From positions 124,001 to 188,000 of the forward strand of contig NZ_LQIW01000034.1 in NCBI RefSeq assembly GCF_001500025.1: 64,000 bases of DNA. The letters are read 5' to 3'. This DNA comes from Mycobacterium sp. IS-1590. Lineage in GTDB: Bacteria; Actinomycetota; Actinomycetes; Mycobacteriales; Mycobacteriaceae. Position 1 is the stretch's first letter. Each line of letters opens with the position of its first letter. The notes below the pieces were generated by a model. The model was not told the DNA's origin and searched no databases. It saw nothing but the letters and a program-made list of their open reading frames with translations. The position numbers were made by a program, and so were the translations under genes. Shown here in pieces: positions 7,581 to 15,601 of this stretch.

Positions 7581-9305
7581 GCGCGTTGTCCTCTCGACCT
7601 GATCCGCGGCGCGCCGCGCCGAGCGCGCCGCCGCGGCCCACGCCGCCCACCGGCCCGCCGCATGCACCGGCGAGCAGTAGCCGTCCTCGGTGCGCACGAT
7701 GCGTACCCCCGGTTGGTGCAGCCACCGCGCGATCAGTGCCGTCTCCTCGACCAGCGCGCCGCCCAACGGGGCCGCCGACGGCAGAACCGCTTGTGCGCCG
7801 GCACTGATCGCCTCCACCACCGGCATCGGGGGCACACCGCGCGGCGCGTTTCCCGCCGCGGCCAGTTGGCCGTTGCGGATCACCGCCAGGTGCCAACCAC
7901 CGCTGCCGTCGGGGCGTGCCGCCACCAACTCGGTGACGGCGACCAGAGCCCGCAGTCGCTGGCCTCGCCACAACCCGTCGATCGCGGCGGCGGCGTGGTC
8001 GCGTAGGCGCGCCGCGGTCTCGTAGCGGCCGCGGTCGGCGAGGTCGGCGACCGCGGCAAGCACCGCTGTGAGCGCCCGGCCGTCGCGGCCTGCCATCAGA
8101 TCGGCCGCTTGCGCGACCGTCTCCGCGTACTGGTCGGTGCCCGCGTCGCGGGGCGCCGGACACGGAGACAACTCCCGTTCGGGGCAGGCCGGGCCGTGCA
8201 CCGCGCTGCGCCCCAGCTTCTTGGTGCACGTCCGCACCCCGGTGAAGCGGGCCAGCAGGGCCGCGGTGTCGACGGCGTCGGCGCGAGCGCGAAACGGGCC
8301 GATCACCGCATCGTGTTTGGGGGCGCGCACGATCGAGAAACGGGGAAAAGCCTCGTCCGTCAGCGTGATCCACCACCATCGGTGCGGGAACTTCGACCGG
8401 CGGTTGTAGGGCGGGGCGTGCGCGGCCAGCAGGCGTAGCTCGCGCACGCCCGCCTCGAGCTCGTGCGCACATTCGATGTGGTCGACCGCCGTGGCCAGCG
8501 AGGCCATCTCCTTGATGCGGGTGCGCGAATCGGAGCCGTTGAAGTACTGCCCGACGCGTCGCCGGAGGTTGACGGCCGTGCCGACGTAGAGGACCTCGGC
8601 GCCTGGGCCACGGAACAGGTAGACGCCGGGGGAGGGCGGCAGAGCAGCGGCGAGGTGGCGGTTGCGCCGCTGCGCCGGGGTGACGTCGGGCAGGTAGGAC
8701 CGCAACTCCGTGTAGGTGTGCACGCCCTGGTTGCCGACGCGCTCGATCAGCCCGTGCAGGACGTCGACGGTGGCGCGGGCGTCATCGAGTGCGCGGTGCG
8801 TCGGGGTGGTGCTCGCGCCGAACAAGCGGGCCAGCGCCGAGAGGCGCACGCTGGGGGCCTCGTCGCGGGTGAGGACTCGGCGCGCCAGTTTGACCGTGCA
8901 CAGCACCGGCGGCCGTGGCCAGGCGATCTGAGCGCGTTCGGCGGCGGCCCGCAGAAACCCGATGTCGAAGCCCGCGTTGTGCGCCACCAGCACGGCCCCG
9001 CGCGAGAACTCCAGGAACGCCGGCAGCACCGACTCGATGCGCGGCGCGTTGCACACCATCGCGGTGGTGATCCCGGTGAGCGCCACGATCTGCGGCGGGA
9101 TGCTGCGGCCCGGGTCCACGAGCGTGGCCAGTTCGCCGAGCACGACGCCACCGCGCACCTTGACCGCACCGATCTCGGTGATCTGGTCGTGATTGTCGCC
9201 GCTGGCGCGGCCTCCGGTGGTCTCGAGGTCGACGACGACGAACGTGGTGTCGTGCAACGAGACGTCAGCCTGCCGATCGACGTCGGCGAAGCTGAGCTGG
9301 CTCAC
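7455..9305 (-). CDS. DEDD exonuclease / GIY-YIG endonuclease fusion (Rv2191, Cho/UvrC-like)
   Basis: The 616-residue protein has two nuclease parts. Residues about 20-188 form a DnaQ/PolC-epsilon-type 3'-5' exonuclease with D26 and E28 (DLETTG), HNAGFD at 109-114 and the HRALDDA motif at 170-176. Residues about 222-300 form a GIY-YIG domain (GVYLF...VLYVG) like that of UvrC and Cho, followed by a UvrC-like C-terminal region. It may take part in excision repair beside UvrABC, which is inferred from the domains only. The start is GTG at 9305. The C-terminus runs 126 bases antisense into trpD before the first stop, and those last residues look low in complexity. Confidence 0.87.
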   Translation of the reverse strand: MSQLSFADVDRQADVSLHDTTFVVVDLETTGGRASGDNHDQITEIGAVKVRGGVVLGELATLVDPGRSIPPQIVALTGITTAMVCNAPRIESVLPAFLEFSRGAVLVAHNAGFDIGFLRAAAERAQIAWPRPPVLCTVKLARRVLTRDEAPSVRLSALARLFGASTTPTHRALDDARATVDVLHGLIERVGNQGVHTYTELRSYLPDVTPAQRRNRHLAAALPPSPGVYLFRGPGAEVLYVGTAVNLRRRVGQYFNGSDSRTRIKEMASLATAVDHIECAHELEAGVRELRLLAAHAPPYNRRSKFPHRWWWITLTDEAFPRFSIVRAPKHDAVIGPFRARADAVDTAALLARFTGVRTCTKKLGRSAVHGPACPERELSPCPAPRDAGTDQYAETVAQAADLMAGRDGRALTAVLAAVADLADRGRYETAARLRDHAAAAIDGLWRGQRLRALVAVTELVAARPDGSGGWHLAVIRNGQLAAAGNAPRGVPPMPVVEAISAGAQAVLPSAAPLGGALVEETALIARWLHQPGVRIVRTEDGYCSPVHAAGRWAAWAAAARSARRAADQVERTTRSGFLSEPHPTREELFGRPGIDGLGRLGQPALPGRQPFGVAG

Positions 9306-9416
9306 GGGTCGACGGTAGAAAACCCCACCGACACCTGCGGGTTGCCACGCGGGGCGAAAAGACTTGTCGGTACCTCCCGATAGCGTGCGGACCGCACCGA
9401 CCGAGAGGAGCCATTC

Positions 9417-9620
9417 GTGGGCACGGTGAAGATCGACTGCGACGACTGCGCGGTCCGCGGACCGGGCTGTCAGGACTGCGTCGTCAGTGTTCTGCTGGGC
9501 GTACCCGACACCCTGCTGGACGACGAACGTCGAGCGCTGGAGGTGCTTGCCGATGTCGGCCTGGCGCCGCGGCTGCGGCTGGTACCCATCCGCCGGGAAG
9601 GCAGTTCAGGTGTCGCCTGA
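9417..9620 (+). CDS. Small conserved four-cysteine protein
   Basis: The 67-residue protein begins at a GTG seven bases after a strong GAGAGGAG ribosome site. Its N-terminus carries four cysteines in the pattern DCDDC-x6-C-x2-C, which could bind a metal or form disulfides. The rest is a short helical, leucine-rich and acidic region. I recall similar short proteins in many actinobacteria at this place, but no function is known to me. It stands alone between the nuclease gene and the NlpC/P60 gene. Confidence 0.7.
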   Translation: MGTVKIDCDDCAVRGPGCQDCVVSVLLGVPDTLLDDERRALEVLADVGLAPRLRLVPIRREGSSGVA

Positions 9621-9683
9621 TGACACGCGGCGTGGCGGGCGACGAAACGAAATATGAGCTGCCTGTTAAATTTGCGTCTTCTG

Positions 9684-9713
9684 TTGGACAACCCCGATGC
9701 CGTTTCGTAACCT
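9684..9713 (+). promoter_or_regulatory. Candidate SigA-type promoter of the NlpC/P60 gene
   Basis: A TTGGAC -35-like hexamer at 9684-9689 is followed after 18 bases by TAACCT (9708-9713), which fits TANNNT. This predicts a transcript start near 9720 and a leader of about 50 bases. The surrounding 150-base gap is poorer in GC than its neighbours. In other actinobacteria envelope hydrolase genes of this type are often under MtrA or cAMP-regulator control, but no clear paired MtrA site was seen here. Confidence 0.42.
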
Positions 9714-9773
9714 GTCTGAGACCTAAGGGCTATTCGACACGGCATCGTTCCGGAAGTTGAAGGACGCAAAATC

Positions 9774-10895
9774 TTGAGGCTCGACCGCACGCGCGTGATC
9801 ATTCGTGGGTTCCTTCGCCCCTTCGTCAGCGCGATAGTCGGTATCACGTTTTTCGCAAGCCTCTTCGCGGTCAGTGTGCAGGCCGATCCAGCCGATGATG
9901 CGCTGGCGAAGCTCAACGAACTGTCGCGACAGGCCGAGCAGACCACCGAGGCGATGCACTCGGCGCAGCTCGATCTGGACAACAAGCTGGCCATCCAGCG
10001 GGACGCGGAGGCCAAGCACGCCGCCGATGCGGCAGCGGCGAACGCGGCCCGCGAACAGTTGGCAAACTTCCAGACCGCCGTCAACCGGGTTGCCGCGGCC
10101 CAATACATGGGCGGCAGAACCGATGGACTCGACGCGATCCTGACCGCCGGCTCGCCGCAGGGCCTCATCGATCAGTTGTCGGTGCAACGTGTGATGGCCG
10201 CCGAGATGTCGGCGCAGATGAAGAGCTACCGCGAGATCGGCAGGCAGGCCGCCCTGGCCGAAGAGGCCTCCGCGAAGTCGGCCGCCGAGGCGAAGACGGC
10301 CGCCGAGCAGGCCGCCGCCGTCCGGGCCGATCTCCAGTCCAAGCAGAGCACGCTGCAGGTGCAGATCGCGGTCGTGAAGTCGCAGTACGAGGCGTTGACA
10401 CCGCACCAGCGCGAGGCGCTCGCCGCCATTCCGCCCATGCCTCCGGTGCCCGCGCCCGCGCCGGTGCCCCCCGGCGGTGACCCCGCGGTCCTGGCCGCGC
10501 CGCCGGCGCCCGGCGCCATCCCGCCGGGAGACGTCGCGGCCCCGGGAAGCGGACACTCCGCCACCGTGATCCAGGCCGCGTTGAGCCGTATCGGCTCGCC
10601 GTACTCGTGGGGCGGATCCGGACCGAGCGCATTCGACTGCTCGGGGCTGGTGATGTGGGCGTTCCAACAGGCCGGCATCTCGCTGCCGCACTCCAGCCAG
10701 GCGCTGGCCCGCGGCGGTCAGCCGGTCTCGCAGGATCAGATGCAGCCCGGTGACGTCGTCAACTACTACTCCGACGCGTCGCACTCGGCCATCTACATCG
10801 GTGACGGAATGATGGTGCACGCCTCGACCTACGGCACGCCGGTGCGAGTCGCCCCGGTGGACAATGCGCCGATCTACAACGTCCGCCGTTACTGA
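9774..10895 (+). CDS. Secreted NlpC/P60 peptidoglycan endopeptidase (Rv2190c-like)
   Basis: The 373-residue protein is exported and probably cuts peptide stems of peptidoglycan. It has a signal sequence (about residues 1-37), a long coiled coil (about 40-210), a Pro/Ala linker and a C-terminal NlpC/P60 domain. The catalytic residues are C289 in FDCSG, H337 in SDASHSA and a polar residue near H349. The domain order resembles RipA-type hydrolases whose coiled coil blocks the active site until FtsEX or processing releases it; that is known for relatives and inferred here. The start is a TTG with GAAGGA nine bases upstream. Confidence 0.9.
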   Translation: MRLDRTRVIIRGFLRPFVSAIVGITFFASLFAVSVQADPADDALAKLNELSRQAEQTTEAMHSAQLDLDNKLAIQRDAEAKHAADAAAANAAREQLANFQTAVNRVAAAQYMGGRTDGLDAILTAGSPQGLIDQLSVQRVMAAEMSAQMKSYREIGRQAALAEEASAKSAAEAKTAAEQAAAVRADLQSKQSTLQVQIAVVKSQYEALTPHQREALAAIPPMPPVPAPAPVPPGGDPAVLAAPPAPGAIPPGDVAAPGSGHSATVIQAALSRIGSPYSWGGSGPSAFDCSGLVMWAFQQAGISLPHSSQALARGGQPVSQDQMQPGDVVNYYSDASHSAIYIGDGMMVHASTYGTPVRVAPVDNAPIYNVRRY

Positions 10896-11715
10896 TCGCC
10901 GGGGTGTCGCGCACGCGAGGAGCAGGTCCCGGCTCGCGGCGCTCCTCATCGCCGAACTCATCTTCGCGCTGCTGATCGTCGGCCGCTCCGAGGCCCCGTC
11001 CGGGCCGGTGGTCGCCACGCCTGCCACTCCGGCGTCGCTGACCACGCCGACCGCGGATTCACGCGTCCGCACGCTCACCGATGGTCGCGCGGTCGGGATG
11101 GTTAACCTCGGCGGACCGCGCACCGAGCCGTTGCTGTCCCGGATCGAGGCCGAGATGGACGGCGCCGCCGCGGCGGTCACCGGGTTCTGGGGGCGACAGT
11201 GGCCGCCCGAGATCGTCATCGCAGTCGCGGGCACCGACGCGCAGTTCGCGGCGATCGGCGGCGGTGACGCCGAGACCGCGGCCACCACCACCGCCGAGCG
11301 GATCACGTTCGCCCCCGGTGCCGCCGAGCTGAGCGACGCCGCCCTGCGAATCGTGTTGCGCCACGAGCTGTTTCACTACGCGGCCCGCGCCCGAACCGCA
11401 TCCGACGCACCCCGTTGGCTCACCGAGGGCGTGGCCGACTTCGTGGCCAGACCGGTGGCACCGAGACCGGACCCCTCGCTTCTCAGCCTGCCCGGTGACG
11501 CCGAACTGTCCGGGCCGGACCGTTCGCTTGCCTACGACCGGGCCTGGTGGTTCAGCAGGTTCGTCGCCGACCGCTTCGGCGCGGCCACGCTGCTCGGGCT
11601 GTACCACCGCGCCTGCGCACCCGGTCACCCCGACGTCGCGACGGCGGTGCGCGACACCCTGGGGATGGACCTCGGTGCGGTGCTCACCGAGTGGCGGCAG
11701 TGGGCGAGTCGCTGA
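10864..11715 (+). CDS. Putative exported HExxH zinc-peptidase-like protein (Rv2189c-like)
   Basis: The 283-residue protein has a basic N-terminus, one membrane helix or signal anchor at about residues 24-40, and a soluble domain with HELFH at 167-171 and a downstream EGVADF motif. This is the HExxH...E arrangement of gluzincin metallopeptidases. Substrate and function are unknown. The start used overlaps the end of the NlpC/P60 gene by 32 bases; no better start is visible. pimB' begins one base after its stop, so NlpC/P60, this gene and pimB' probably form one transcript. Confidence 0.75.
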   Translation: MRRSTTSAVTDRRGVAHARSRSRLAALLIAELIFALLIVGRSEAPSGPVVATPATPASLTTPTADSRVRTLTDGRAVGMVNLGGPRTEPLLSRIEAEMDGAAAAVTGFWGRQWPPEIVIAVAGTDAQFAAIGGGDAETAATTTAERITFAPGAAELSDAALRIVLRHELFHYAARARTASDAPRWLTEGVADFVARPVAPRPDPSLLSLPGDAELSGPDRSLAYDRAWWFSRFVADRFGAATLLGLYHRACAPGHPDVATAVRDTLGMDLGAVLTEWRQWASR

Positions 11716-11716
11716 C

Positions 11717-12853
11717 GTGACACGGGTTCTGTTGGTCACCAACGACTTTCCGCCGCGGCGCGGTGGCATCCAGTCGTATCTGCAGGCGTTGGTCGACCAC
11801 CTCCAGGTCGAGGGGCGGCACACGCTGACGGTGTACGCGCCGAAGTGGAAGGGCGCCGACGAGTTCGACCGCGACGCGCCGTACCGGGTCGTGCGGCACC
11901 CGACCACCCTCATGCTGCCCGAGCCGTCGGTCAGCGGCCGGATGCGGCGCCTCATCGAGCAGACCGCCGCCGAGACGGTCTGGTTCGGTGCGGCGGCCCC
12001 GCTGGCGCTGATGGCGCCGTTGGCCCGCGGCGCGGGCGCACGCCGGGTGATCGCCAGCACGCACGGTCACGAGGTCGGCTGGTCGATGCTGCCCCTGGCT
12101 CGAAACGCCCTGCGGCGCATCGGATCCGGTACCGATACGGTCACCTACGTCAGCCAGTACACCCGGCGCCGGTTCGCCTCGGCGTTCGGGCCGGGTGCCG
12201 CGCTCGAACACCTGCCGCCGGGCGTCGACACCGACCGGTTCGCGCCCGACGAAGTCGCGCGAGCCGAGTTACGGGCCCGCTACCGGCTGGGTGACCGTCC
12301 CGTCGTCGTCTGCCTGTCGCGCCTGGTTCCGCGCAAAGGGCAGGACATGCTGATCCGGGCGATGCCCGCCATCAGACAACGCGTGCCCGATGCGGCGCTG
12401 GTGATTGTCGGCGGCGGGCCCTACCGGTCGACCCTGCACAAGCTGGCGCACAGCTTCGGGGTGGCCGACAACGTCGTCTTCACCGACGCCGTTCCCGGCG
12501 ACGAGTTGCCCGCCCACCACGCCATGGCCGACGTGTTCGCGATGCCCTGCCGGACCCGCGGCGCCGGACTGGACGTCGAAGGTCTCGGCATCGTCTACCT
12601 GGAGGCGTCCGCGACGGGGGTCCCGGTCGTGGCGGGCCGGTCGGGCGGTGCGCCGGAGACCGTGCGCGACGGGGAGACCGGCGTGGTGGTCGACGGTTGG
12701 GATATCGGCGCGATCGCGGCGGCCGTCAGCGACCTGCTGGCCGATCCCGACCGTGCAGTGCGGATGGGGGCGGCGGGTCGGCGTTGGGTGGTCGACAACT
12801 GGCAGTGGCACACTCAGGCGAAGCGACTGTCGAACCTGCTCTATCCCGAGTAG
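11717..12853 (+). CDS. pimB: Phosphatidyl-myo-inositol monomannoside mannosyltransferase PimB'
   Basis: PimB' adds the second mannose of phosphatidylinositol mannosides from GDP-mannose on the cytoplasmic face of the membrane. The 378-residue GT4 (GT-B fold) enzyme shows the N-terminal glycine-rich loop PRRGGIQSY, the GVDTDRF segment and the EX7E motif (E288 and E296). Length matches Rv2188c. The GTG start at 11717 lies one base after the preceding stop, while the internal longer frame has no support. It converges on fadD15 with a 13-base overlap. Products feed the LM/LAM pathway whose later mannosyltransferases MptC and MptA are also in this window. Confidence 0.92.
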   Translation: MTRVLLVTNDFPPRRGGIQSYLQALVDHLQVEGRHTLTVYAPKWKGADEFDRDAPYRVVRHPTTLMLPEPSVSGRMRRLIEQTAAETVWFGAAAPLALMAPLARGAGARRVIASTHGHEVGWSMLPLARNALRRIGSGTDTVTYVSQYTRRRFASAFGPGAALEHLPPGVDTDRFAPDEVARAELRARYRLGDRPVVVCLSRLVPRKGQDMLIRAMPAIRQRVPDAALVIVGGGPYRSTLHKLAHSFGVADNVVFTDAVPGDELPAHHAMADVFAMPCRTRGAGLDVEGLGIVYLEASATGVPVVAGRSGGAPETVRDGETGVVVDGWDIGAIAAAVSDLLADPDRAVRMGAAGRRWVVDNWQWHTQAKRLSNLLYPE

Positions 12854-14640
12854 AGCGCCTCGATATCGCTGGCGAACTTCTGCGCCACCACCTTGCGCTT
12901 GACCTTCATCGTCGGGGTCAACTCGCCGGTGTCTTCGGTGAAGTCCACCGCCAGGATGCGGAACTTGCGGATCCCCTCGGCTTTGGACACCGCCTGGTTG
13001 GCGTCCTTGACCGCGTTGTCGATCTCCGCGACCAGATCTGGGTCGGTGGCCAGGTCTTCCAACGACGCGCTCGCGGTCTTGTTGTTGCGGTCCTTCCAAC
13101 CCTCGATGGCCTCGGGGTCGAGGGTGATCAACGCGCCGATGAAGGGTTTGGCGTCGCCGACCGCCATCGCCTGGCTGATCAGTGGGTGTGCGCGCAACCG
13201 GTCCTCGAGGATCGCCGGGGCGACGTTCTTACCGCCCGCGGTGACGATGATCTCCTTCTTGCGCCCGATGATGGTCAAGAAGCCGTCGTCGTCGATCGCG
13301 CCGAGGTCACCGGTGTGGAACCAGCCGTCGGAGAAGACGGCCTTGGTCTCCTCCTCGTTCTTCCAGTAGCCGTTGAACACCACGCCGCCTCTGACCAGCA
13401 ACTCGTCATCGTCGTTGATGCGCATGCTGTTGCCTGGCAACGGCGTTCCGACCGAACCGACCTTGAGGTTGTCGATTCGGTTGACGGTGATCGCGGCGCT
13501 GGTCTCGGTCAGGCCGTAGCCCTCGTAGATCGTCAGCCCCACGCCGCGGTAGAAGTGGCCGAGCCGTGCGCCCAGCGGAGCGCCACCGGAGATGGCGGCC
13601 CGACAGTCACCGCCCAGCGCCGCCCGTAGTTTGCCGTAGACCAGGCGGTCGAACACTACGTGTTTGGCGCGCAGCAGCAGGCCGGGCTTGCCGGTGTCCA
13701 GCGACTTGCTCCACGCGATCGCGGTGTCGGCGGCCATCTCGAAGATTCGGCCCTTGCCGTCGCTGCGGGCGTTCTGCTCGGCGGTGTTGTAGACCTTTTC
13801 GAACACCCGCGGCACCGATACCACCAGGGTCGGCTTGAACACCGCGAACGTCGGCACCAGGTTCTTGATGTCGCTGGTGAAGCCCAAGGTCACCTTGTTG
13901 GCGAGGGCCGCGAGCGTGATCGCCCTGGCCAGCACGTGCGCGAGCGGCAAAAACACCAGCATGCGCTCGCCCTTGGTCAGCAGCGACGGGAAGCACTCCT
14001 TGGAGCCGCGGATCTCGTAGACCAGGTTGGAGTGGGTCAGCTGGCAGCCTTTCGGCTGACCGGTGGTGCCCGAGGTGTAGATCAGCGTCGCGGGGTCGGC
14101 GGCCCTGAGCCCGGCCAACCGCTCGTCGAGTTGTCTGGCGTCGACCGTCTTTCCCGCCTCGGCGAGTTCGTCGAACGCCGACCTGCCCGCGCTTTCGATG
14201 CGCAGCACTTCCCGCAGCCCGGGCAGTTCCTCCTCGAGGTGCTCGATCCTGTCGGCGTGCGCGTCGGTCTCGACGATCAGCACAACGGCTTCGGAGTTCG
14301 AGAGCACGAACTTCACCTGTTCGGGCGAACTTGTCTCGTAGATCGGCACGGTGAGTGCACCGGTGGCCAGGATCGCGAAGTCCAGGATGGGCCATTCGTA
14401 GCGGGTGGCCGACAGCAGCGCCACGCGGTCACCGGGTTGCACGCCTTTGGCGATCAAACCGAGCGCGACGGCGCGAATCTGGTCGGCGGCCTGCTTACAC
14501 GTCACGTCGGTCCACGAACCGTCGACGAGGCGCTGGAAGATCACATGGTCGGGATCGTCGCGCTCATGGTCGAACACGGCGCGCACGACATTGTCGTGCT
14601 CTTCCACCGTGAAGGACGCGGGCACACTGAACTCACGCAC
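12841..14640 (-). CDS. fadD15: Long-chain fatty acyl-CoA ligase FadD15
   Basis: FadD15 activates fatty acids to acyl-CoA through an acyl-adenylate. The 599-residue protein matches the M. tuberculosis length (600). It contains the AMP-binding motif LIYTSGTTGQPKGC, the YGLTETSAAI motif, the DGWFHTGDLG segment and a C-terminal lysine region (MKVKRKVV). The GTG start has AGAGG eight bases upstream. It converges with pimB' (13-base overlap) and diverges from the SRPBCC gene at 14733. The exact chain-length preference cannot be read from the sequence. Confidence 0.93.
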   Translation of the reverse strand: MREFSVPASFTVEEHDNVVRAVFDHERDDPDHVIFQRLVDGSWTDVTCKQAADQIRAVALGLIAKGVQPGDRVALLSATRYEWPILDFAILATGALTVPIYETSSPEQVKFVLSNSEAVVLIVETDAHADRIEHLEEELPGLREVLRIESAGRSAFDELAEAGKTVDARQLDERLAGLRAADPATLIYTSGTTGQPKGCQLTHSNLVYEIRGSKECFPSLLTKGERMLVFLPLAHVLARAITLAALANKVTLGFTSDIKNLVPTFAVFKPTLVVSVPRVFEKVYNTAEQNARSDGKGRIFEMAADTAIAWSKSLDTGKPGLLLRAKHVVFDRLVYGKLRAALGGDCRAAISGGAPLGARLGHFYRGVGLTIYEGYGLTETSAAITVNRIDNLKVGSVGTPLPGNSMRINDDDELLVRGGVVFNGYWKNEEETKAVFSDGWFHTGDLGAIDDDGFLTIIGRKKEIIVTAGGKNVAPAILEDRLRAHPLISQAMAVGDAKPFIGALITLDPEAIEGWKDRNNKTASASLEDLATDPDLVAEIDNAVKDANQAVSKAEGIRKFRILAVDFTEDTGELTPTMKVKRKVVAQKFASDIEALYSG

Positions 14641-14732
14641 GGTCTTGACCTCTCGATACGGCTGCTGTTGCCGTATCCACCCTAGTCGGCCGGGGTCCGG
14701 ACGAGCAGGCTCGTATGTGAAGCTGGTATGCC

Positions 14733-15122
14733 ATGAACAGCATTCAGATCGCGGACGACACGTTCGTCGCGGCGGACCCCGCCGAGGTCGGCCGGTACGT
14801 CGCCGATTCTGCGAGCTGGCGTCGCTGGTGGCCGGACCTGCGCCTGACGGTGGTGGAGGACCGAGGCGACAAGGGGCACCGGTGGACCGTCACCGGGGCG
14901 CTCGTCGGGACCATGGAAATCTGGCTGGAGCCGGTTCTCGACGGTGTCGTGCTGCACTATTTTCTGCACGCCGAGCCGGCGGGGGTGGCGGCGTGGCAGC
15001 TGGCCAAGATGAATCTGGCGAAGATGAACCACCGGCGGCGGGTCGCGGGTAAGAACATGGCATTCGAGGTGAAGCAGCGGCTGGAGGCCACGCGCCCGGT
15101 GGGTGTTTCACCGTTGGCCTGA
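14733..15122 (+). CDS. SRPBCC (polyketide cyclase/dehydrase-like) protein, Rv2186c-like
   Basis: The 129-residue protein has the helix-grip layout of the START/SRPBCC superfamily, which forms a pocket for hydrophobic ligands. No catalytic residues can be assigned. The size equals that of Rv2186c, and the next gene is a second SRPBCC protein, as in M. tuberculosis. A role in lipid binding or transfer is plausible given the surrounding lipid genes but is only inferred. Confidence 0.82.
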   Translation: MNSIQIADDTFVAADPAEVGRYVADSASWRRWWPDLRLTVVEDRGDKGHRWTVTGALVGTMEIWLEPVLDGVVLHYFLHAEPAGVAAWQLAKMNLAKMNHRRRVAGKNMAFEVKQRLEATRPVGVSPLA

Positions 15123-15150
15123 GGCCTCGGCCGTCGACAACAGGGGAGGG

Positions 15151-15156
15151 TAGATT
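15151..15156 (+). promoter_or_regulatory. -10 box for a probable leaderless transcript
   Basis: TAGATT fits the TANNNT mycobacterial -10 pattern and ends exactly six bases before the GTG at 15163, so the predicted +1 is the first base of the start codon. The AGGGGAGGG tract just upstream is too far (about 12 bases) to act as a normal ribosome site. Confidence 0.5.
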
Positions 15157-15162
15157 TTCAAC

Positions 15163-15600
15163 GTGGCGGACAAGACGGCGCAGACCATCTACATCGATGC
15201 CGATCCCTCGACGGTCATGGACGTCATCGCGGACATCGGGTCCTATCCGGACTGGGTGGCCGAGTACAAGGAGACCGAGGTGCTCGAGGCCGACGCCGAC
15301 GGCTATCCCAAGACCGCACGGCTCGTGCTGGACGCCGCTGTCCTCAAGGACACCATGGTGTTGTCCTACAATTGGCCGCCTGACCGCAAGTCGGTGACGT
15401 GGTCGCTGGTGTCCAGCTCGCTGCTGAGGTCGTTGGAAGGCGCATATCGCCTGTCGCCCAAGGGATCAGGAACCGACGTCACCTATGAGCTGTCGGTCGA
15501 CCTGATCATTCCGATGATCGGGCTGCTGAAGCGAAAAGCCGAACGGCGCCTCACGGACACCGCGTTGAAGGACCTCAAGAAACGAGTCGAGGCTGAGTGA
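15163..15600 (+). CDS. SRPBCC-family protein TB16.3-like (Rv2185c)
   Basis: The 145-residue protein is a cyclase/dehydrase-type SRPBCC domain with the N-terminal pattern IYIDADPSTVMDVIADIGSY and a C-terminal amphipathic helix. It matches TB16.3 (Rv2185c, 144 residues), an abundant protein of unknown ligand. A putative -10 box directly before the GTG start suggests a leaderless message. Its stop lies next to the start region of the ArsA-like gene, so the two are likely cotranscribed. Confidence 0.86.
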   Translation: MADKTAQTIYIDADPSTVMDVIADIGSYPDWVAEYKETEVLEADADGYPKTARLVLDAAVLKDTMVLSYNWPPDRKSVTWSLVSSSLLRSLEGAYRLSPKGSGTDVTYELSVDLIIPMIGLLKRKAERRLTDTALKDLKKRVEAE

Positions 15601-15601
15601 G

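Noticed and set aside
9621..9773. c-di-AMP (ydaO) riboswitch upstream of the NlpC/P60 gene
   Set aside because: Such riboswitches precede some actinobacterial wall hydrolase genes, but the conserved core elements were not visible in this 153-base gap.
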